The notes under the pieces are model-generated. The model saw only the letters and a list, made by a program, of their open reading frames with translations, was not told the DNA's origin and did not search any database. Both the position numbers and the translations under genes were made by a program. DNA of 64,000 nucleotides, taken from Microvelia longipes (Eukaryota; Arthropoda; Insecta; Hemiptera; Veliidae). The stretch lies in the NCBI GenBank assembly GCA_018340805.1, contig JACMZG010000040.1, forward strand, positions 507,387-571,386. The letters run 5' to 3'. Shown here piece by piece: positions 53,401-56,277 of the stretch (position 1 is its first letter; each line of letters opens with the position of its first letter).

Positions 53401-54488
53401 CTTATTAGGAAAAGATTATTGTCCTCAAAGAATATATAGATATAGAAAGATAGTCCTGGGGTTTATTATTTGGGACAAGAAAAGGTTAGTTCCGTCCCAG
53501 TTAACAGGAGCGCTAGTGTGTAATTTGGTAGTTTCACTATGTCACTACTAGAATGCGCTCCTATCGTCTTATTACTTATTAGGAAAAGATTATTGTCCTC
53601 AAGAATATATAGATATAGAAAGATAGTCCTGGGGTTTATTATTTGGTACAAGAAAATGTTAGTTCCGTGGCCAGTTAACAGGAGCGCTAGTGTGTAATTT
53701 GGTAGTTTCACTATGTCACTATTAGAATGCACTCCTGTTGTCTTATTACTTATTAGGAAAAGATTATTGTCCCCAAAGAATATATAGATAAAGAAAGATG
53801 GTACTGGGATTTATTGCTTTGGACAAGAAAAGGTTAGTTCTGTAGCCAGTTAACAGGAGCGCTAGTGTGTAATTTGGTAGGTTTACCATTCCCAGTACTA
53901 GAATGCGCCACTGTTGCCTTGTTTTCCGGAAACTACTTCTGACACTAAACTGATCAATAAAACTATTTGTTTTATTAAATGATTACCAATTTAAATTAGA
54001 CACTCACATTATTGTTAAAATGGCTATAAAGAACGAGATGGTTTCATATTGATAACTTAGAAAAGTGGGAAGAATGTTATAGTAAGGAGAGTTAGTTTCA
54101 GAGCTGCCGCTAGATGCCAGCACCAACTTCACTCTATCTTTCTGTCTGACACTCTCATATACCTTCCGACATTCTATACCTATTATATTCTTTGGGAAGA
54201 ATGTTATGGTAAGGAGAGTTAGTTACAAATCTGCCGCTAGATGCCAGCACCGACTTCACTCCCTCTTTCTGTTTGCCCCTCCAACATTCTATACCTATTA
54301 TATTCTTTGCATACAATTAATGTTTTATTTGTTTATTAGGAGAAGAAGGTGTTAATAACAACAGGAAAGGTGAAGGAACAAGTCGAGGTTCAAGCCCAAG
54401 TCGAACAAGTAAGAAATGGGTTCATAACATCGTCTCATCTCTTCGGGGTAAAAAGACTCAGCAAGATCCGCATTCATCTCACGATTAG
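9662..54488 (+). CDS. PDE9: PDE9-type cGMP-specific 3',5'-cyclic phosphodiesterase, 3' part of gene (13 exons, 5' end missing)
   Basis: Class I cyclic nucleotide phosphodiesterase that hydrolyses cGMP to 5'-GMP. The exons are 9662-9899, 10618-10740, 11660-11820, 13659-13764, 15954-16043, 25255-25416, 41134-41280, 43142-43263, 44298-44504, 45634-45746, 48078-48209, 50922-51098 and 54340-54488. Joined, they give about 641 residues and a TAG stop, and the reading phase agrees at every junction. Visible in order are HNFRH (metal ligand and general acid), CHDLDHPG (metal ligands), the Asp of ADISNE, AEPW, and the nucleotide-binding Gln in SSQCSFIGF. Resemblance over the first 300 residues is closest to animal PDE9A. 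The later tail of about 300 residues is not part of the catalytic domain as I know it from vertebrate PDE9A. The first exon begins with the last base of a codon, so N-terminal exons are missing. The family assignment is firm; exon borders are read by eye without transcripts. Confidence 0.93.
10005..10410. mobile_element. About 400-bp element, same family as 52910-54310
   Basis: Shares GATAAAGAAAGATGG, AGGAGCGCTAGTGTGTAATT, ACTACTTCTG, then GGAAGAATGTTATGGTTAGG and GCCGCTAGATGCCAGCAC, in the same order as 53785-54180. No tandem expansion here, unlike the second copy. Confidence 0.75.
10618..10740 (+). CDS. PDE9: PDE9 exon 2: HDLDH metal site
   Basis: Forty-one codons in phase 0, between TTTTTTTACAG and GTAGGT. 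The peptide contains [17 protein letters not shown] followed by [11 protein letters not shown]. The His-Asp pair of CHDLDHPG supplies two ligands of the binuclear metal centre. The motif continues the HNFRH segment of the previous exon with the spacing expected for the family signature. An open frame extends some 70 bp past the donor but loses all similarity there. Confidence 0.94.
10775..11390. mobile_element. Two adjacent family E MITE copies
   Basis: Two copies in tandem start at about 10778 and 11083, each with GCAAAACATGAATAGTTG and CACAATATAATTGTGCGAGA. The second ends with GTCTCTCGCACAATTATATT at about 11386. The first appears to lack its right end. Sits in the intron between exons 2 and 3. 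Confidence 0.8.
11533..11612 (+). repeat. (AT)n microsatellite upstream of exon 3
   Basis: AT dinucleotides with small interruptions, 48 bp from the exon 3 acceptor. Confidence 0.88.
11660..11820 (+). CDS. PDE9: PDE9 exon 3
   Basis: Fifty-three codons plus two bases (AG), which join the first base of exon 4 to make an Arg codon. The acceptor is TTTTTTCAG and the donor GTAATT. The peptide [20 protein letters not shown] continues [10 protein letters not shown] and matches the PDE9 region with the conserved [12 protein letters not shown] string. The AT-repeat tract at 11533-11612 and two adjacent MITE copies lie just upstream in the intron. Confidence 0.94.
12030..12740 (+). repeat. 67-70-bp minisatellite with inverted GGTTACTCC / GGAGTAACC
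   Basis: Successive CAGATGGTTACTCC motifs at about 12313, 12380, 12449 and 12519, each paired with GGGAGTAACCATTTAAAG. The motif and its complement alternate, so every unit can form a hairpin. Confidence 0.82.
13040..13215 (+). mobile_element. Non-LTR retrotransposon 3' fragment
   Basis: GCCGTTTAGAGCCTTGTGGC, CCTGCGGGAACAACC and GCTCAAAGTGTATTCTAAAG match 17395-17545, where the same string follows an RNase H relic. A piece of the same retroelement 3' region. Confidence 0.6.
13659..13764 (+). CDS. PDE9: PDE9 exon 4
   Basis: One base plus 35 codons, from TATTTTGTAG to CTG|GTAAGA. The peptide [20 protein letters not shown] contains ILATDMARH, a strongly conserved helix of PDE9-like enzymes, and ends [11 protein letters not shown]. 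Phase agrees with exon 3 and exon 5. The preceding 1.8 kb intron holds a TTACTCC-type minisatellite. Confidence 0.93.
13880..13945 (+). repeat. (AT)n microsatellite
   Basis: AT tract in the intron after exon 4. Confidence 0.88.
14100..15045 (+). mobile_element. 5S-derived SINE split by a retrotransposon fragment
   Basis: The left part (14100-14230) has GGATGACCGC (box C remnant), CTGAGGATGAGCGAAG and TGTTGCAGTATAACTTTAGC. The right part (14969-15045) resumes GAGTCCGAAGCAGGGAGG and runs to TTCCGAGGTACCACGTACC. Joining the parts restores the SINE order; GAGT is present on both sides of the insert. Confidence 0.8.
14231..14968 (+). pseudogene. 5'-truncated non-LTR retrotransposon (reverse transcriptase C-terminus)
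   Basis: An open frame in one phase from about 14241 to 14840 encodes [20 protein letters not shown], then [18 protein letters not shown] and a C-terminal region ending in [11 protein letters not shown]. This is the standard region after the palm and thumb of Jockey/CR1-type reverse transcriptases. The 3' end is (TTTA)n, and it sits inside the SINE above. The frame is intact, suggesting recent arrival, but the RT catalytic core is absent. Confidence 0.82.
15062..15215 (-). mobile_element. Poly(A)-ended retroelement tail, minus strand
   Basis: The + strand reads T(11) then AAATAAAAATCCTTTATTAA, so the minus strand ends in AATAAAGG...poly(A). Upstream on that strand is a GC-rich CCCACAGCACAGAGC segment. 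Possibly a LINE 3' end. Confidence 0.45.
15360..15475 (+). mobile_element. Non-LTR 3' end with (TTGAA)n tail
   Basis: CAGCTGACAGCCCCAGAGGC, TTAACCTTAATTATGT and AATAAAGCATGTTTTGAATT, followed by TGAATTGAATTGAA. A short satellite tail instead of poly(A) is typical of CR1-like elements. Confidence 0.55.
15753..15933 (+). mobile_element. 5S-derived SINE abutting the exon 5 acceptor
   Basis: The head is CCGATCACAAGTGTTTAGCA, then GAGGTCAGTACCTGGATGGG (5S box A to box C). The body is degenerate (GAAGACGAACGAAGAGAGTC, GGATGAGCGTATAGAA) and the end is CCGTGCTTGATTTTTT. Exon 5 begins about 20 bases later. Confidence 0.78.
15954..16043 (+). CDS. PDE9: PDE9 exon 5: third metal ligand (ADISNE) and AEPW
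   Basis: Thirty codons in phase 0, from TTGTTTTTTTCAG to ATG|GTATGT. The peptide includes [15 protein letters not shown] and [11 protein letters not shown]. The Asp of ADISNE is the last metal ligand; human PDE9A has Cys before it, here Ala. The Glu of AEPW is conserved as in PDE9A. A 5S-derived SINE ends only about 20 bases before the acceptor, so the pyrimidine tract directly abuts mobile DNA. Confidence 0.94.
16090..16628. mobile_element. MITE, family D (CTTAGAATAATAC ends), 8-bp target duplication
   Basis: 539 bp with perfect 8-bp flanks ATTAAACA at 16082-16089 and 16629-16636. Inverted ends CTTAAAATAATACTATATAT and complement, then GAAGGAGC. The sub-terminal inverted segments also match each other (AAAGCCGGTTCACTTG and complement of CAACTGGCTTTTG). 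Located 46 bp after exon 5. Confidence 0.9.
16790..17600 (+). pseudogene. Non-LTR retrotransposon RNase H and C-terminal zinc-knuckle relic, interrupted
   Basis: 16815-16975 encodes [20 protein letters not shown] and [20 protein letters not shown], an RNase H-like segment with the active-site Asp in SDS. It is broken by a Penelope-like fragment (16970-17070). 17225-17370 encodes [20 protein letters not shown] then [12 protein letters not shown], the Cys-rich C-terminus of LOA/Jockey-type proteins. 17395-17545 is the 3' non-coding part shared with 13040-13215. Confidence 0.72.
16970..17070 (-). mobile_element. Penelope-like end fragment
   Basis: The minus strand reads ATCCCTGAAGATGCCTCCC, ACAGTGGAAGCGAAAAGTCG, then ACATTGACGCGGTCACTATC. 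It resembles 7690-7790 and 24000-24100. Confidence 0.5.
17985..20060 (+). repeat. 121-122-bp satellite array
   Basis: About 17 copies of a unit with CATACAATTATCTTGCCATG, CAGACAATTATTCTAACATT and TCATTCAATTATCTAGACAT. Copies differ by few substitutions (CATT or GTT, AGATAA or GGATAA) that recur in alternation, suggesting some higher-order structure. It decays into non-periodic but compositionally similar sequence from about 20060 to 21240. Confidence 0.93.
20060..21240 (+). repeat. Decayed edge of the 121-bp satellite
   Basis: Fragments such as CATGCAGACAATTAT and ACATTTATACAA persist without regular spacing and fade out toward 21240. Open frames here (for example 20273-20590) are by-products. 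Confidence 0.65.
21905..22495 (+). repeat. 12-bp minisatellite (TTGCATCGACTC)
   Basis: About 48 copies of TTGCATCGACTC with variants (TAGCATCGACTC, TTGCATTGACTT). The unit is a multiple of three and stop-free in two frames, which explains open frames of about 195 codons on both strands. No start context, signal or domain suggests a gene. Confidence 0.92.
22570..23080 (-). mobile_element. tRNA-derived SINE, minus strand, head truncated
   Basis: Parallel to 51104-51665: GGTAACTACCAAGCAAGTAG, TTTCATTTAGGGTAAGGGAT, CTTTAACGAGTACCTGACAA, GGATTGAACCCATGACTAAA. The last string is a tRNA B box in reverse (GGGTTCAATCC on the minus strand). Sequence beyond the B box is lost. Confidence 0.75.
23165..23215 (+). 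mobile_element. 5S-derived SINE head fragment
   Basis: GTGTTAAAGCGGCATTGGTC then AGTTCCTGGATGTGTAACCG matches the 5S-like head at 8448-8496 with decay; no body follows. Confidence 0.5.
23400..23480 (-). mobile_element. Penelope-like end (CACTGATGATAGCC...GAAAGCGC)
   Basis: The minus strand reads CACTGATGATAGCCACTAGT, TAGGTTGAAAGCGCATTGCC, AATAAAGTTTTG. Same layout as 58573-58855 and 62335-62685. Confidence 0.5.
24000..24100 (+). mobile_element. Penelope-like end fragment
   Basis: TGTGAAGTTGCCTTCCACAG, TGGAAGCGTAACTTCTACG and GACGCGGTCATCACTGGA correspond, with decay, to the complement of 16970-17070. Confidence 0.4.
24108..25062 (+). mobile_element. tRNA-derived retroposon with poly(A) tail
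   Basis: The head TCCGGTAGCTCAGTGGTAGA then GGTCGAGGGTTTAAATCCAG has A- and B-box sequences of a tRNA, but its acceptor arms do not pair properly. The body has GTGGTTTCCTTGGCTACTAA and TCCGTTGTCTCCAGCTCACG. 24575-24935 contains three diverged repeats of about 75 bp with GCCAGAGCGGTAAGCCTAGC and GATGAACTAG. Ends in A(14) at about 25050. Whether it is one element or two is unclear. Confidence 0.6.
25255..25416 (+). CDS. PDE9: PDE9 exon 6: substrate-binding glutamine
   Basis: Fifty-four codons in phase 0, from TTTTTCTCCAG to CAG|GTAAGG. The peptide [19 protein letters not shown] runs into [20 protein letters not shown]. The Gln in SSQ is the invariant residue that orients the purine (Gln453 in human PDE9A2), and the Phe three residues on is the hydrophobic clamp. 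Human PDE9A has Ala directly before this Gln, a position discussed for cGMP selectivity; here it is Ser. The exon sits alone between introns of 9.2 and 15.7 kb. Confidence 0.95.
25420..26330. other. Intron sequence, no gene
   Basis: 25555-25655 contains TTTATTGCATTATCTTTAAG and GAACACCCTGTAAAATATTA, the reverse complement of 59265-59350, so a shared repeat of about 90 bp. The rest shows no feature. Confidence 0.5.
26335..26960 (+). repeat. Dispersed repeat, copy 1 (see 30628)
   Basis: TTCGCGATTCAAAGAGATAG, GTTGGCAATACCAATGGCGG, GCATGGAAGCCGAAAAATTT and TATCACTACAGACTTGGATT recur in the same order at 30628-31075. Unclassified. Confidence 0.7.
27480..28085. mobile_element. Foldback-type element
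   Basis: 27528-27610 (GATGTTGAATAAAGGGGATG) and 27990-28075 (CATCCCCTTTATTCAAGATC) are inverted copies. Further matches are TGACCCCAT and ATGGGGTCA. Spacer of about 380 bp without coding capacity. Confidence 0.6.
28452..28501. repeat. Perfect GC-rich hairpin, 23-bp arms, 4-base loop
   Basis: Left arm 28452-28474 (TAACGTCAACAAGTCGCGCG...), loop ATCG, right arm 28479-28501. It stands out in AT-rich surroundings. May be a tiny inverted-repeat element or a hairpin of another kind. Confidence 0.8.
28655..29258. mobile_element. Foldback element with arms of nearly 290 bp
   Basis: Left half from CGATTTATCGAGTTTTACTC, right half ending GAGTAAAACTCGATTAATCG. Inner matches include GGCTGACCGACTGTAAAATG with its complement, CTACTCGCGATAGTTAAAAA and GCCCTAGCGGCCAAACTTTT. 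The centre is near 28970. Divergence between arms is small. No frame. Confidence 0.88.
29499..29800. mobile_element. hAT-like MITE, family B, right end lost
   Basis: Follows the 3217 copy from AGAGATATATACTAGAGGGA to AATAGGGCCCCTC, where it stops short of the terminal AGTAATATATCTCTATG. Confidence 0.82.
29815..30620. other. Intron sequence, no gene
   Basis: Contains a short repeated string AATACGCTGTAAGA near 29850 and 29873. A 60-codon open frame at 30408-30590 shows nothing recognisable. Confidence 0.4.
30628..31075 (+). repeat. Dispersed repeat, copy 2 (see 26335)
   Basis: Same string order as copy 1, with small deletions. Confidence 0.7.
31090..31640. other. Intron sequence, no gene
   Basis: Nothing recognisable. 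Contains a purine-rich stretch at 31210-31450. Confidence 0.4.
31650..31796 (+). repeat. (AT)n then (AC)n/(GT)n compound microsatellite
   Basis: AT repeats to about 31750, then CACACACACA and a TG run. Explains Tyr/Ile and Thr/His-repeat frames on both strands. Confidence 0.93.
32222..32297 (+). repeat. (AT)n microsatellite
   Basis: AT dinucleotide tract with one interruption. Confidence 0.9.
32438..32830 (-). mobile_element. Retroposed transcript end with 42-base poly(A), minus strand
   Basis: The + strand has T(42) at 32438-32479, then AAACAAATATCTTTATTTAT. On the minus strand this reads ATAAATAAAGAT shortly before poly(A), that is a poly(A) signal and tail. The body (to about 32830) is AT-rich and not identified; its far boundary is a guess. 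Confidence 0.5.
32840..33415. other. Intron sequence, no gene
   Basis: AT-rich, nothing recognised. Confidence 0.4.
33420..33485. repeat. Imperfect hairpin (GCCGTTCGG / CCGAACGGC)
   Basis: TTGCCGTTCGGCCCAGCACTA and its complement TAGCACTGAGCCGAACGGCC surround about 20 bases. Confidence 0.65.
33620..34335. mobile_element. MITE-like element with inner hairpins
   Basis: Ends AATAATGACCCCCATTATAA and complement of TTATAATGACGGTCATTATT. Inside are three short hairpins of the type TCCCGAGGC...GCCGAGGGA (33680-33810), and at 34267-34317 a perfect 23-bp-armed palindrome ATTATAACCCGGCGGGAAAT... with loop TAATT. The open frame at 33846-34034 is on the minus strand and unrecognised. Confidence 0.65.
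34670..34950 (+). repeat. Local duplication, period about 172
   Basis: AATAGTATTAATTAAAGTGA, AAGACGGTTTTCTATGGAAA and GATTAAGACGCAAACAAAAT occur twice. It directly precedes the 67-bp array. Confidence 0.8.
34955..37512 (-). repeat. 67-bp minisatellite, about 38 copies
   Basis: The unit contains AATACACTGACCAATCTTTT, GTTTATCTTTATTATCTTGA, then a T run and CTTTAACCAATA. Length varies mainly through the T runs. Minus-strand frames of 61 to 131 codons (Lys/Ile/Asn-rich) are by-products. It lies in the 15.7 kb intron between exons 6 and 7. Confidence 0.94.
37515..38025. other. Intron sequence, no gene
   Basis: Nothing recognised. Confidence 0.4.
38034..38570. mobile_element. MITE, family D, 8-bp target duplication
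   Basis: 537 bp, flanked by AATGGAGG at 38026-38033 and 38571-38578. Ends CTTAGAATACTATATATAGA and complement. Subterminal CATGAAAGCCGGTTGACTGG and complement of CACCAGTGAACCGGCTTTCG. Confidence 0.9.
38600..39895 (+). pseudogene. Non-LTR reverse-transcriptase C-terminus invaded by its own repeat
   Basis: 38606-38740 encodes [20 protein letters not shown] then [20 protein letters not shown]. 39430-39695 resumes [20 protein letters not shown] then [20 protein letters not shown]. Both parts match the layout of the fragment at 14231. Between them is a 35-bp array. A frameshift or stop near 39695 breaks the end; 39700-39897 still reads like the C-terminus in another phase. Confidence 0.8.
38718..39437 (+). 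repeat. 35-bp minisatellite inside the RT relic
   Basis: About 22 copies of CGCGACGTTCTTATGTTAGT plus GGGGGTACTATGGTA, with shorter 29-31-bp forms. The seed encodes [10 protein letters not shown] of the reverse transcriptase, so the array grew by duplication of coding DNA. Confidence 0.93.
40008..40969. mobile_element. MITE, family A, TA flanks
   Basis: 962 bp, ends TAGTACGACACACGGCTAAA and complement, TA on each side. Inverted copy of 1625-2560 but longer by one 34-bp insertion and its target duplication. Ends about 165 bp before exon 7. Confidence 0.87.
40413..40446. mobile_element. 34-bp perfect palindromic element of family C
   Basis: CAAAGAGACTAAAACTA followed by its exact complement. 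Flanked by the perfect 8-bp duplication GCCATGTC (40405-40412, 40447-40454). The matching site in the copy at 1625-2560 is empty. Larger relatives are at 54896 and 61589. Confidence 0.9.
41134..41280 (+). CDS. PDE9: PDE9 exon 7: end of catalytic domain and start of tail
   Basis: Forty-nine codons in phase 0, from TTTGATTTCAG to CAG|GTACAT. The first 20 residues ([20 protein letters not shown]) match the last helix of the PDE9 catalytic domain, near the human string MLQPLWESRDRYEELKRID. The rest ([15 protein letters not shown] and onward) is Pro/Ser-rich linker. The exon lies about 160 bp downstream of a TA-flanked MITE. Confidence 0.9.
41285..42500. other. Intron sequence with a dispersed repeat
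   Basis: 41715-41930 (TTTGAAAACTACTTTCAAAT, AACATCGCCAAGAAAATACG, GGCGGTGCCTAAACTGACC) recurs at 52265-52470. No gene. Confidence 0.55.
42516..42574. repeat. Hairpin with 27-bp arms, one mismatch
   Basis: TTGCTTACTTAGTCTACCCA... at 42516-42542 pairs with 42548-42574 around TGCAG. Confidence 0.8.
42628..42920. mobile_element. MITE, family E
   Basis: Diverged copy: TATGCGAGAGACGCCCAACA, GGGAACTGTTCTATTATATG, CTCGACATAATGTCC, then GATGTCTCTCCCACTATCCA and TATTCATGTTTTGCAAAACT. Confidence 0.7.
43142..43263 (+). CDS. PDE9: PDE9 exon 8: acidic C-terminal tail segment
   Basis: Forty codons plus AG, from CTTTCCGTCCCAG to TCTAG|GTTAGT. The peptide is acidic ([20 protein letters not shown]) and then [20 protein letters not shown]. 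The split codon AG|T with exon 9 gives Ser. No domain is recognised. Support is phase continuity, clean splice sites and open frame, not homology. Confidence 0.8.
43505..43640 (+). mobile_element. tRNA-Thr-like retroposon or pseudogene
   Basis: GCTTGTTTAGCTCAGTTGTT, AACGCATCTGACTGGTAATG and GGTCTTTGGTTCGCATACAA resemble a tRNA with a GGT (Thr) anticodon loop CTGGTAA. The anticodon stem is broken and the T arm is off consensus, so it is unlikely to be a working tRNA. It lies in the intron after exon 8. Confidence 0.6.
44298..44504 (+). CDS. PDE9: PDE9 exon 9: Ser/Arg-rich tail segment
   Basis: One base, 68 codons, then AG, from TGTCCTCCAG to AGCAG|GTCAGT. The peptide ([20 protein letters not shown] onward) is rich in Ser, Arg, Gly and Lys and looks disordered, with a possible basic or phosphorylation-rich character. 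Its GC content is well above that of the surrounding intron, which supports coding. Phase fits both neighbours. Confidence 0.82.
44800..45510 (+). repeat. 121-bp tandem repeat, about 5 copies
   Basis: Units with GTTAACTCATTGATGTAGTC, GAGCTCTAGAAGAAACAAAA and AATGATTGGTTGAATTC, spaced 121 bp (for example ATTGGTTG at 44940, 45061, 45182, 45303). The inverted relative is at 7260-7685. Between exons 9 and 10. Confidence 0.88.
45634..45746 (+). CDS. PDE9: PDE9 exon 10: tail segment with eight consecutive histidines
   Basis: One base, 37 codons, then one base, from ATATCATTTCAG to TTG|GTAAGT. The peptide reads [14 protein letters not shown], then eight His encoded by mixed CAT and CAC codons, then [15 protein letters not shown]. 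Mixed codon use argues against a fresh CAC/CAT slippage. The split codon with exon 11 is G|GT, Gly. Confidence 0.82.
45796..46482. mobile_element. Foldback MITE, family F (GTCCAAGAGCCAGACCT ends)
   Basis: Left TAGTCCAAGAGCCAGACCTA, right complement of AAGCCTGGCTCTTGGACAAT, with arms of about 300 bp that match each other (CCAGAGTGGAGCCCTTCATA against GAAGGGCTCCACTCTAGATG). Copies are at 51719 and 56603. 52 bp after exon 10. Confidence 0.87.
46715..47415. mobile_element. Foldback element G
   Basis: TTTTAATATAATTTGGCTAA, GGTAGGCACCATAGAAGGAA and TTTTTCAACATTTCTTTGAC in the left arm match the complement of 47250-47405 (AGTCAAAGAAATGTTGAAAA, TATGGTGCCTACCTGACAGC). Confidence 0.82.
47694..48003 (+). 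mobile_element. 5'-truncated retroelement tail, GC-rich, with target duplication
   Basis: AGCTGCTACGGTACCCTTTG to CCCTCTGTTGACAC, then A(16), then AATAAATAAAAAGAAATAAA. Flanked by TAAGCCTGACA and TAAGCCCGACA, an 11-bp direct repeat with one change. GC content contrasts sharply with the intron. Non-LTR or SINE 3' end. Confidence 0.65.
48078..48209 (+). CDS. PDE9: PDE9 exon 11: tail segment
   Basis: Two bases, 43 codons, one base, from TTTCCGGCAG to TTTAG|GTAATA. The peptide [20 protein letters not shown] then [20 protein letters not shown] is low complexity with a basic end. The frame stays open past the donor for about 100 bp by chance. A GC-rich retroelement tail ends about 75 bp upstream of the acceptor. 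Confidence 0.8.
48536..49077. mobile_element. MITE, family D, 8-bp target duplication
   Basis: 542 bp, flanked by perfect GGTACCAG at 48528-48535 and 49078-49085. Ends CTTAGAATAATACTATATAT and complement. Between exons 11 and 12. Confidence 0.91.
49784..50690 (+). pseudogene. BEL/Pao retrotransposon relic (integrase C-terminal region), split by a MITE
   Basis: 49784-49880 encodes [20 protein letters not shown]. After a frameshift, 49905-50172 encodes [56 protein letters not shown] and [10 protein letters not shown], the domain that closes Pao-type polyproteins. After the MITE, 50548-50640 has [15 protein letters not shown] remnants, then GTGGGAGTG and TGTTGGGATTGAG, a likely polypurine tract and LTR start. 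Not functional. Confidence 0.78.
50227..50546. mobile_element. hAT-like MITE, family B, inside BEL/Pao relic
   Basis: 320 bp with ends CATAGAGATATATACTAGAG and complement. Flanks GAGGGAAC and CAGGGAAC agree at 7 of 8 bases. Confidence 0.88.
50922..51098 (+). CDS. PDE9: PDE9 exon 12: basic tail segment, later copied into a MITE
   Basis: Two bases, 58 codons, one base, from TTATTAG to TTAG|GTAAGT. The peptide runs [58 protein letters not shown] and is strongly basic. The last 97 bases recur at 56278-56374 with one visible synonymous change. A SINE has inserted inside the donor context, leaving a second donor-like copy at 51671-51679. Confidence 0.85.
51104..51665 (-). mobile_element. tRNA-derived SINE inserted at the exon 12 splice donor
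   Basis: On the minus strand the head is TCACCCGTTTTGTAGTGGTT (A box) and GGGTTCAATCCCAGCACGGG (B box). The body has CCTGACAACGCACATG on the + strand. The 14-bp target duplication TTGCATTAGGTAAG (51090-51103) and TTGCGTTAGGTAAG (51666-51679) spans the donor. Second copy at 22570-23080. Confidence 0.85.
51719..52257. mobile_element. Foldback MITE, family F, right end truncated
   Basis: GGTCTAAGAGCCAGACCTGA through GAGGGAACCACTTATTACAA, then switches to the dispersed repeat shared with 41715 (52265-52470). Confidence 0.8.
52910..53900. repeat. 173-bp tandem array, six copies
   Basis: Unit starts at about 52927, 53101, 53274, 53447, 53620 and 53796, containing AAGATAGTCCTGGGGTTTAT, AGGAGCGCTAGTGTGTAATT and GAATGCGCTCCTATCGTCTT. 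The unit is the left portion of the element seen singly at 10005-10410. Confidence 0.9.
53900..54310. mobile_element. Remainder of the 10005-type element, with a duplicated end
   Basis: 53935-54180 follows 10160-10410 in order. The GGAAGAATGTTATGGTAAGG...GCCGCTAGATGCCAGCACC part then occurs a second time at 54195-54300. It ends about 30 bp before the last PDE9 exon. Confidence 0.75.
54340..54488 (+). CDS. PDE9: PDE9 terminal coding exon
   Basis: Two bases, 48 codons and the stop TAG, after a TTTATTTGTTTATTAG acceptor. The peptide [20 protein letters not shown] continues to [20 protein letters not shown] and ends SSHD. Only this frame continues the phase from exon 12; an ATG in another frame at 54349 is a shadow. 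A poly(A) signal follows 33 bases after the stop. Confidence 0.83.
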
Positions 54489-54521
54489 ACGTCTAGCTTC
54501 TGTGCATGATTCAAAACTTCA

Positions 54522-54527
54522 AATAAA
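54522..54527 (+). terminator. AATAAA poly(A) signal after the PDE9 stop
   Basis: AATAAA lies 33 bases downstream of the stop codon and would give a very short 3' UTR. Other AATAAA strings occur downstream, for example near 55130 inside a MITE, so the true cleavage site is uncertain. Confidence 0.45.
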
Positions 54528-54679
54528 CATTTAAATTATTATGGAATAACATAAGTTTTATTATGGTACTCTAAATTTTAATTTGAGATACGTCTTTTTA
54601 GGGTGTTAATTTAAGATATTATTTGAGTTTGAGTAACACTTAAAAGTCAAAACTGAATGTTCTCTTAATTAAAAATGTT

Positions 54680-54895
54680 ATGAATAAGTTAAAACTTAAG
54701 TAAATTTTTTACAAACTAAAAACCGGTTGACTAAACCTAAATCACTTGAGCTCTTGATGTCTGTAAAGTATCCAAAACCAATATACAACCTTAAATTTTG
54801 ATGAATAAGTTAAAACTTAAGTATATTTTTTTTATACGCTTAAAACTGGTTGACTAAACCTAAATCCCTTGAGCTCTTGATTTCTGTAAAGTAGC
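54680..54895 (+). repeat. Two direct copies of a sequence of about 120 bp
   Basis: GAATAAGTTAAAACTTAAGT, GGTTGACTAAACCTAAAT and TGAGCTCTTGAT occur twice here and a third time at 55390-55460, beyond the MITE at 54896. Confidence 0.75.
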
Positions 54896-55350
54896 CAAAG
54901 AGACTAATACTATTAGAGGGAGGATACAACAGTTCTTATCATTCCTTTGGTAGCTAGGTGCCGTAACGGTATATTGCTGACGTAATTTTTTTATTTGTCA
55001 TAATAATTACAATTTCACGTAAATATTACATTATTTTTCGACTATTTTGTTTTAAATCAAGTAAAATTAATTTAAAATAAGTTTTAATTATTATCTATTG
55101 CATGTATTCTTTAATTGTCTGTGTTGAATAAAGTAGTTTAATGTGGCATCACTGAAAAATGTCCACCCTTTGTAGAGTGTGTGCTTTAAAAGGGGTTGTA
55201 GAGGGGTGGAGGAGTCTGGTCTCTCTCTCTTGGGAGACTATAGTAGGGGTAAGTACAGTTACGGCACCTATGGAAACTGTCTCACTTCCAGACCCCTTAT
55301 CACTGTGTAAATTGGTTTCTGTACTCTCTCTAATAGTATTAGTCTCTTTG
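54896..55350. mobile_element. hAT-like MITE, family C (CAAAGAGACTA ends)
   Basis: 455 bp with inverted ends CAAAGAGACTAATACTATTA and complement. Flanks AAAGTAGC and AAACTATC agree at 6 of 8 bases. Overlapping open frames on both strands (55149-55380) are by-products. Confidence 0.86.
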
Positions 55351-55615
55351 AAACTATCCAAACCCAATACACAACCTTAAGTTTTTATGAATAAGTTAAA
55401 ACTTAAGTACTGTTTTTTAAAAAATTGAAAACTGATTGACTAAACTATTGAGCTCTAATACTTTACTATAGTATTGCACACGATTATAATCAGTTGACAG
55501 CATAGGAAAATACGGTTGAGGATCCAATAAGGTTGGCCTAATATGGTATTGTAGGTGTGGGTTAGCATTCAGGAATTGGCTTCCTCACATTATTTTTCCA
55601 TGATGTGAACTATGG

Positions 55616-56277
55616 AAAGAGACTAATACTTAGAGGGAGGATACATAAGCTCTTATCATTCCCTGAGTAGCTCGGTACTCAAAGAGACTAATACTTAGAG
55701 GGAGGATACATAAGCTCTTATCATTCCCTGGGTAGCTTGGTACTCAAAGAGACTAATACTTAGAGGGAGGATACATAAGCTCTTATCATTTCCTGGGTAG
55801 CTTGTTACTCAAAGAGACCAATACTTAGAGGGAGGATACATAAGCTCTTATCATTCCCTGGGTAGCTTGGTACTCAAAGAGACCAATACTTAGAGGGAGG
55901 ATACATAAGCTCTTATCATTCCCTGGGTAGCTTGGTACTCAAAGAGACCAATACTTAGAGGGAGGATACATAAGCTCTTATCATTCCCTGGGTAGCTTGG
56001 TACTCAAAGAGACCAATACTTAGAGGGAGGATAATAAGCTCTTATTTCCCTAGGTAGCTTGGTACCAAAGAGACTAATACTTAGAGGGAGGATACAACAG
56101 CTCTTATCATTCCTGGGTAGCTTGGTACTCTAAGAGAATAATACTTAGAGGAGGATACAACAGCTCTTATCATTCCCTGGGTATCTTGGTACTTAAAGAG
56201 ACTAATACTTAGAGAGAGGATACAACAGCTCTTATCATTCCTTGGGTAGCTTGGTACTCAAAGAGACTAATACTTAG
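55616..56277 (+). repeat. 65-bp tandem array derived from the MITE left end
   Basis: About 10 copies of AAAGAGACTAATACTTAGAG, GGAGGATACATAAGCTCTTA, TCATTCCCTGGGTAGCTTGG. Compare the single occurrence at the left end of 54896 and 61589. Confidence 0.93.

Noticed and set aside
54349..54534. ATG-started frame across the last exon
   Set aside because: Out of phase with exon 12; the in-phase frame ends at TAG 54486-54488 and continues the tail composition.
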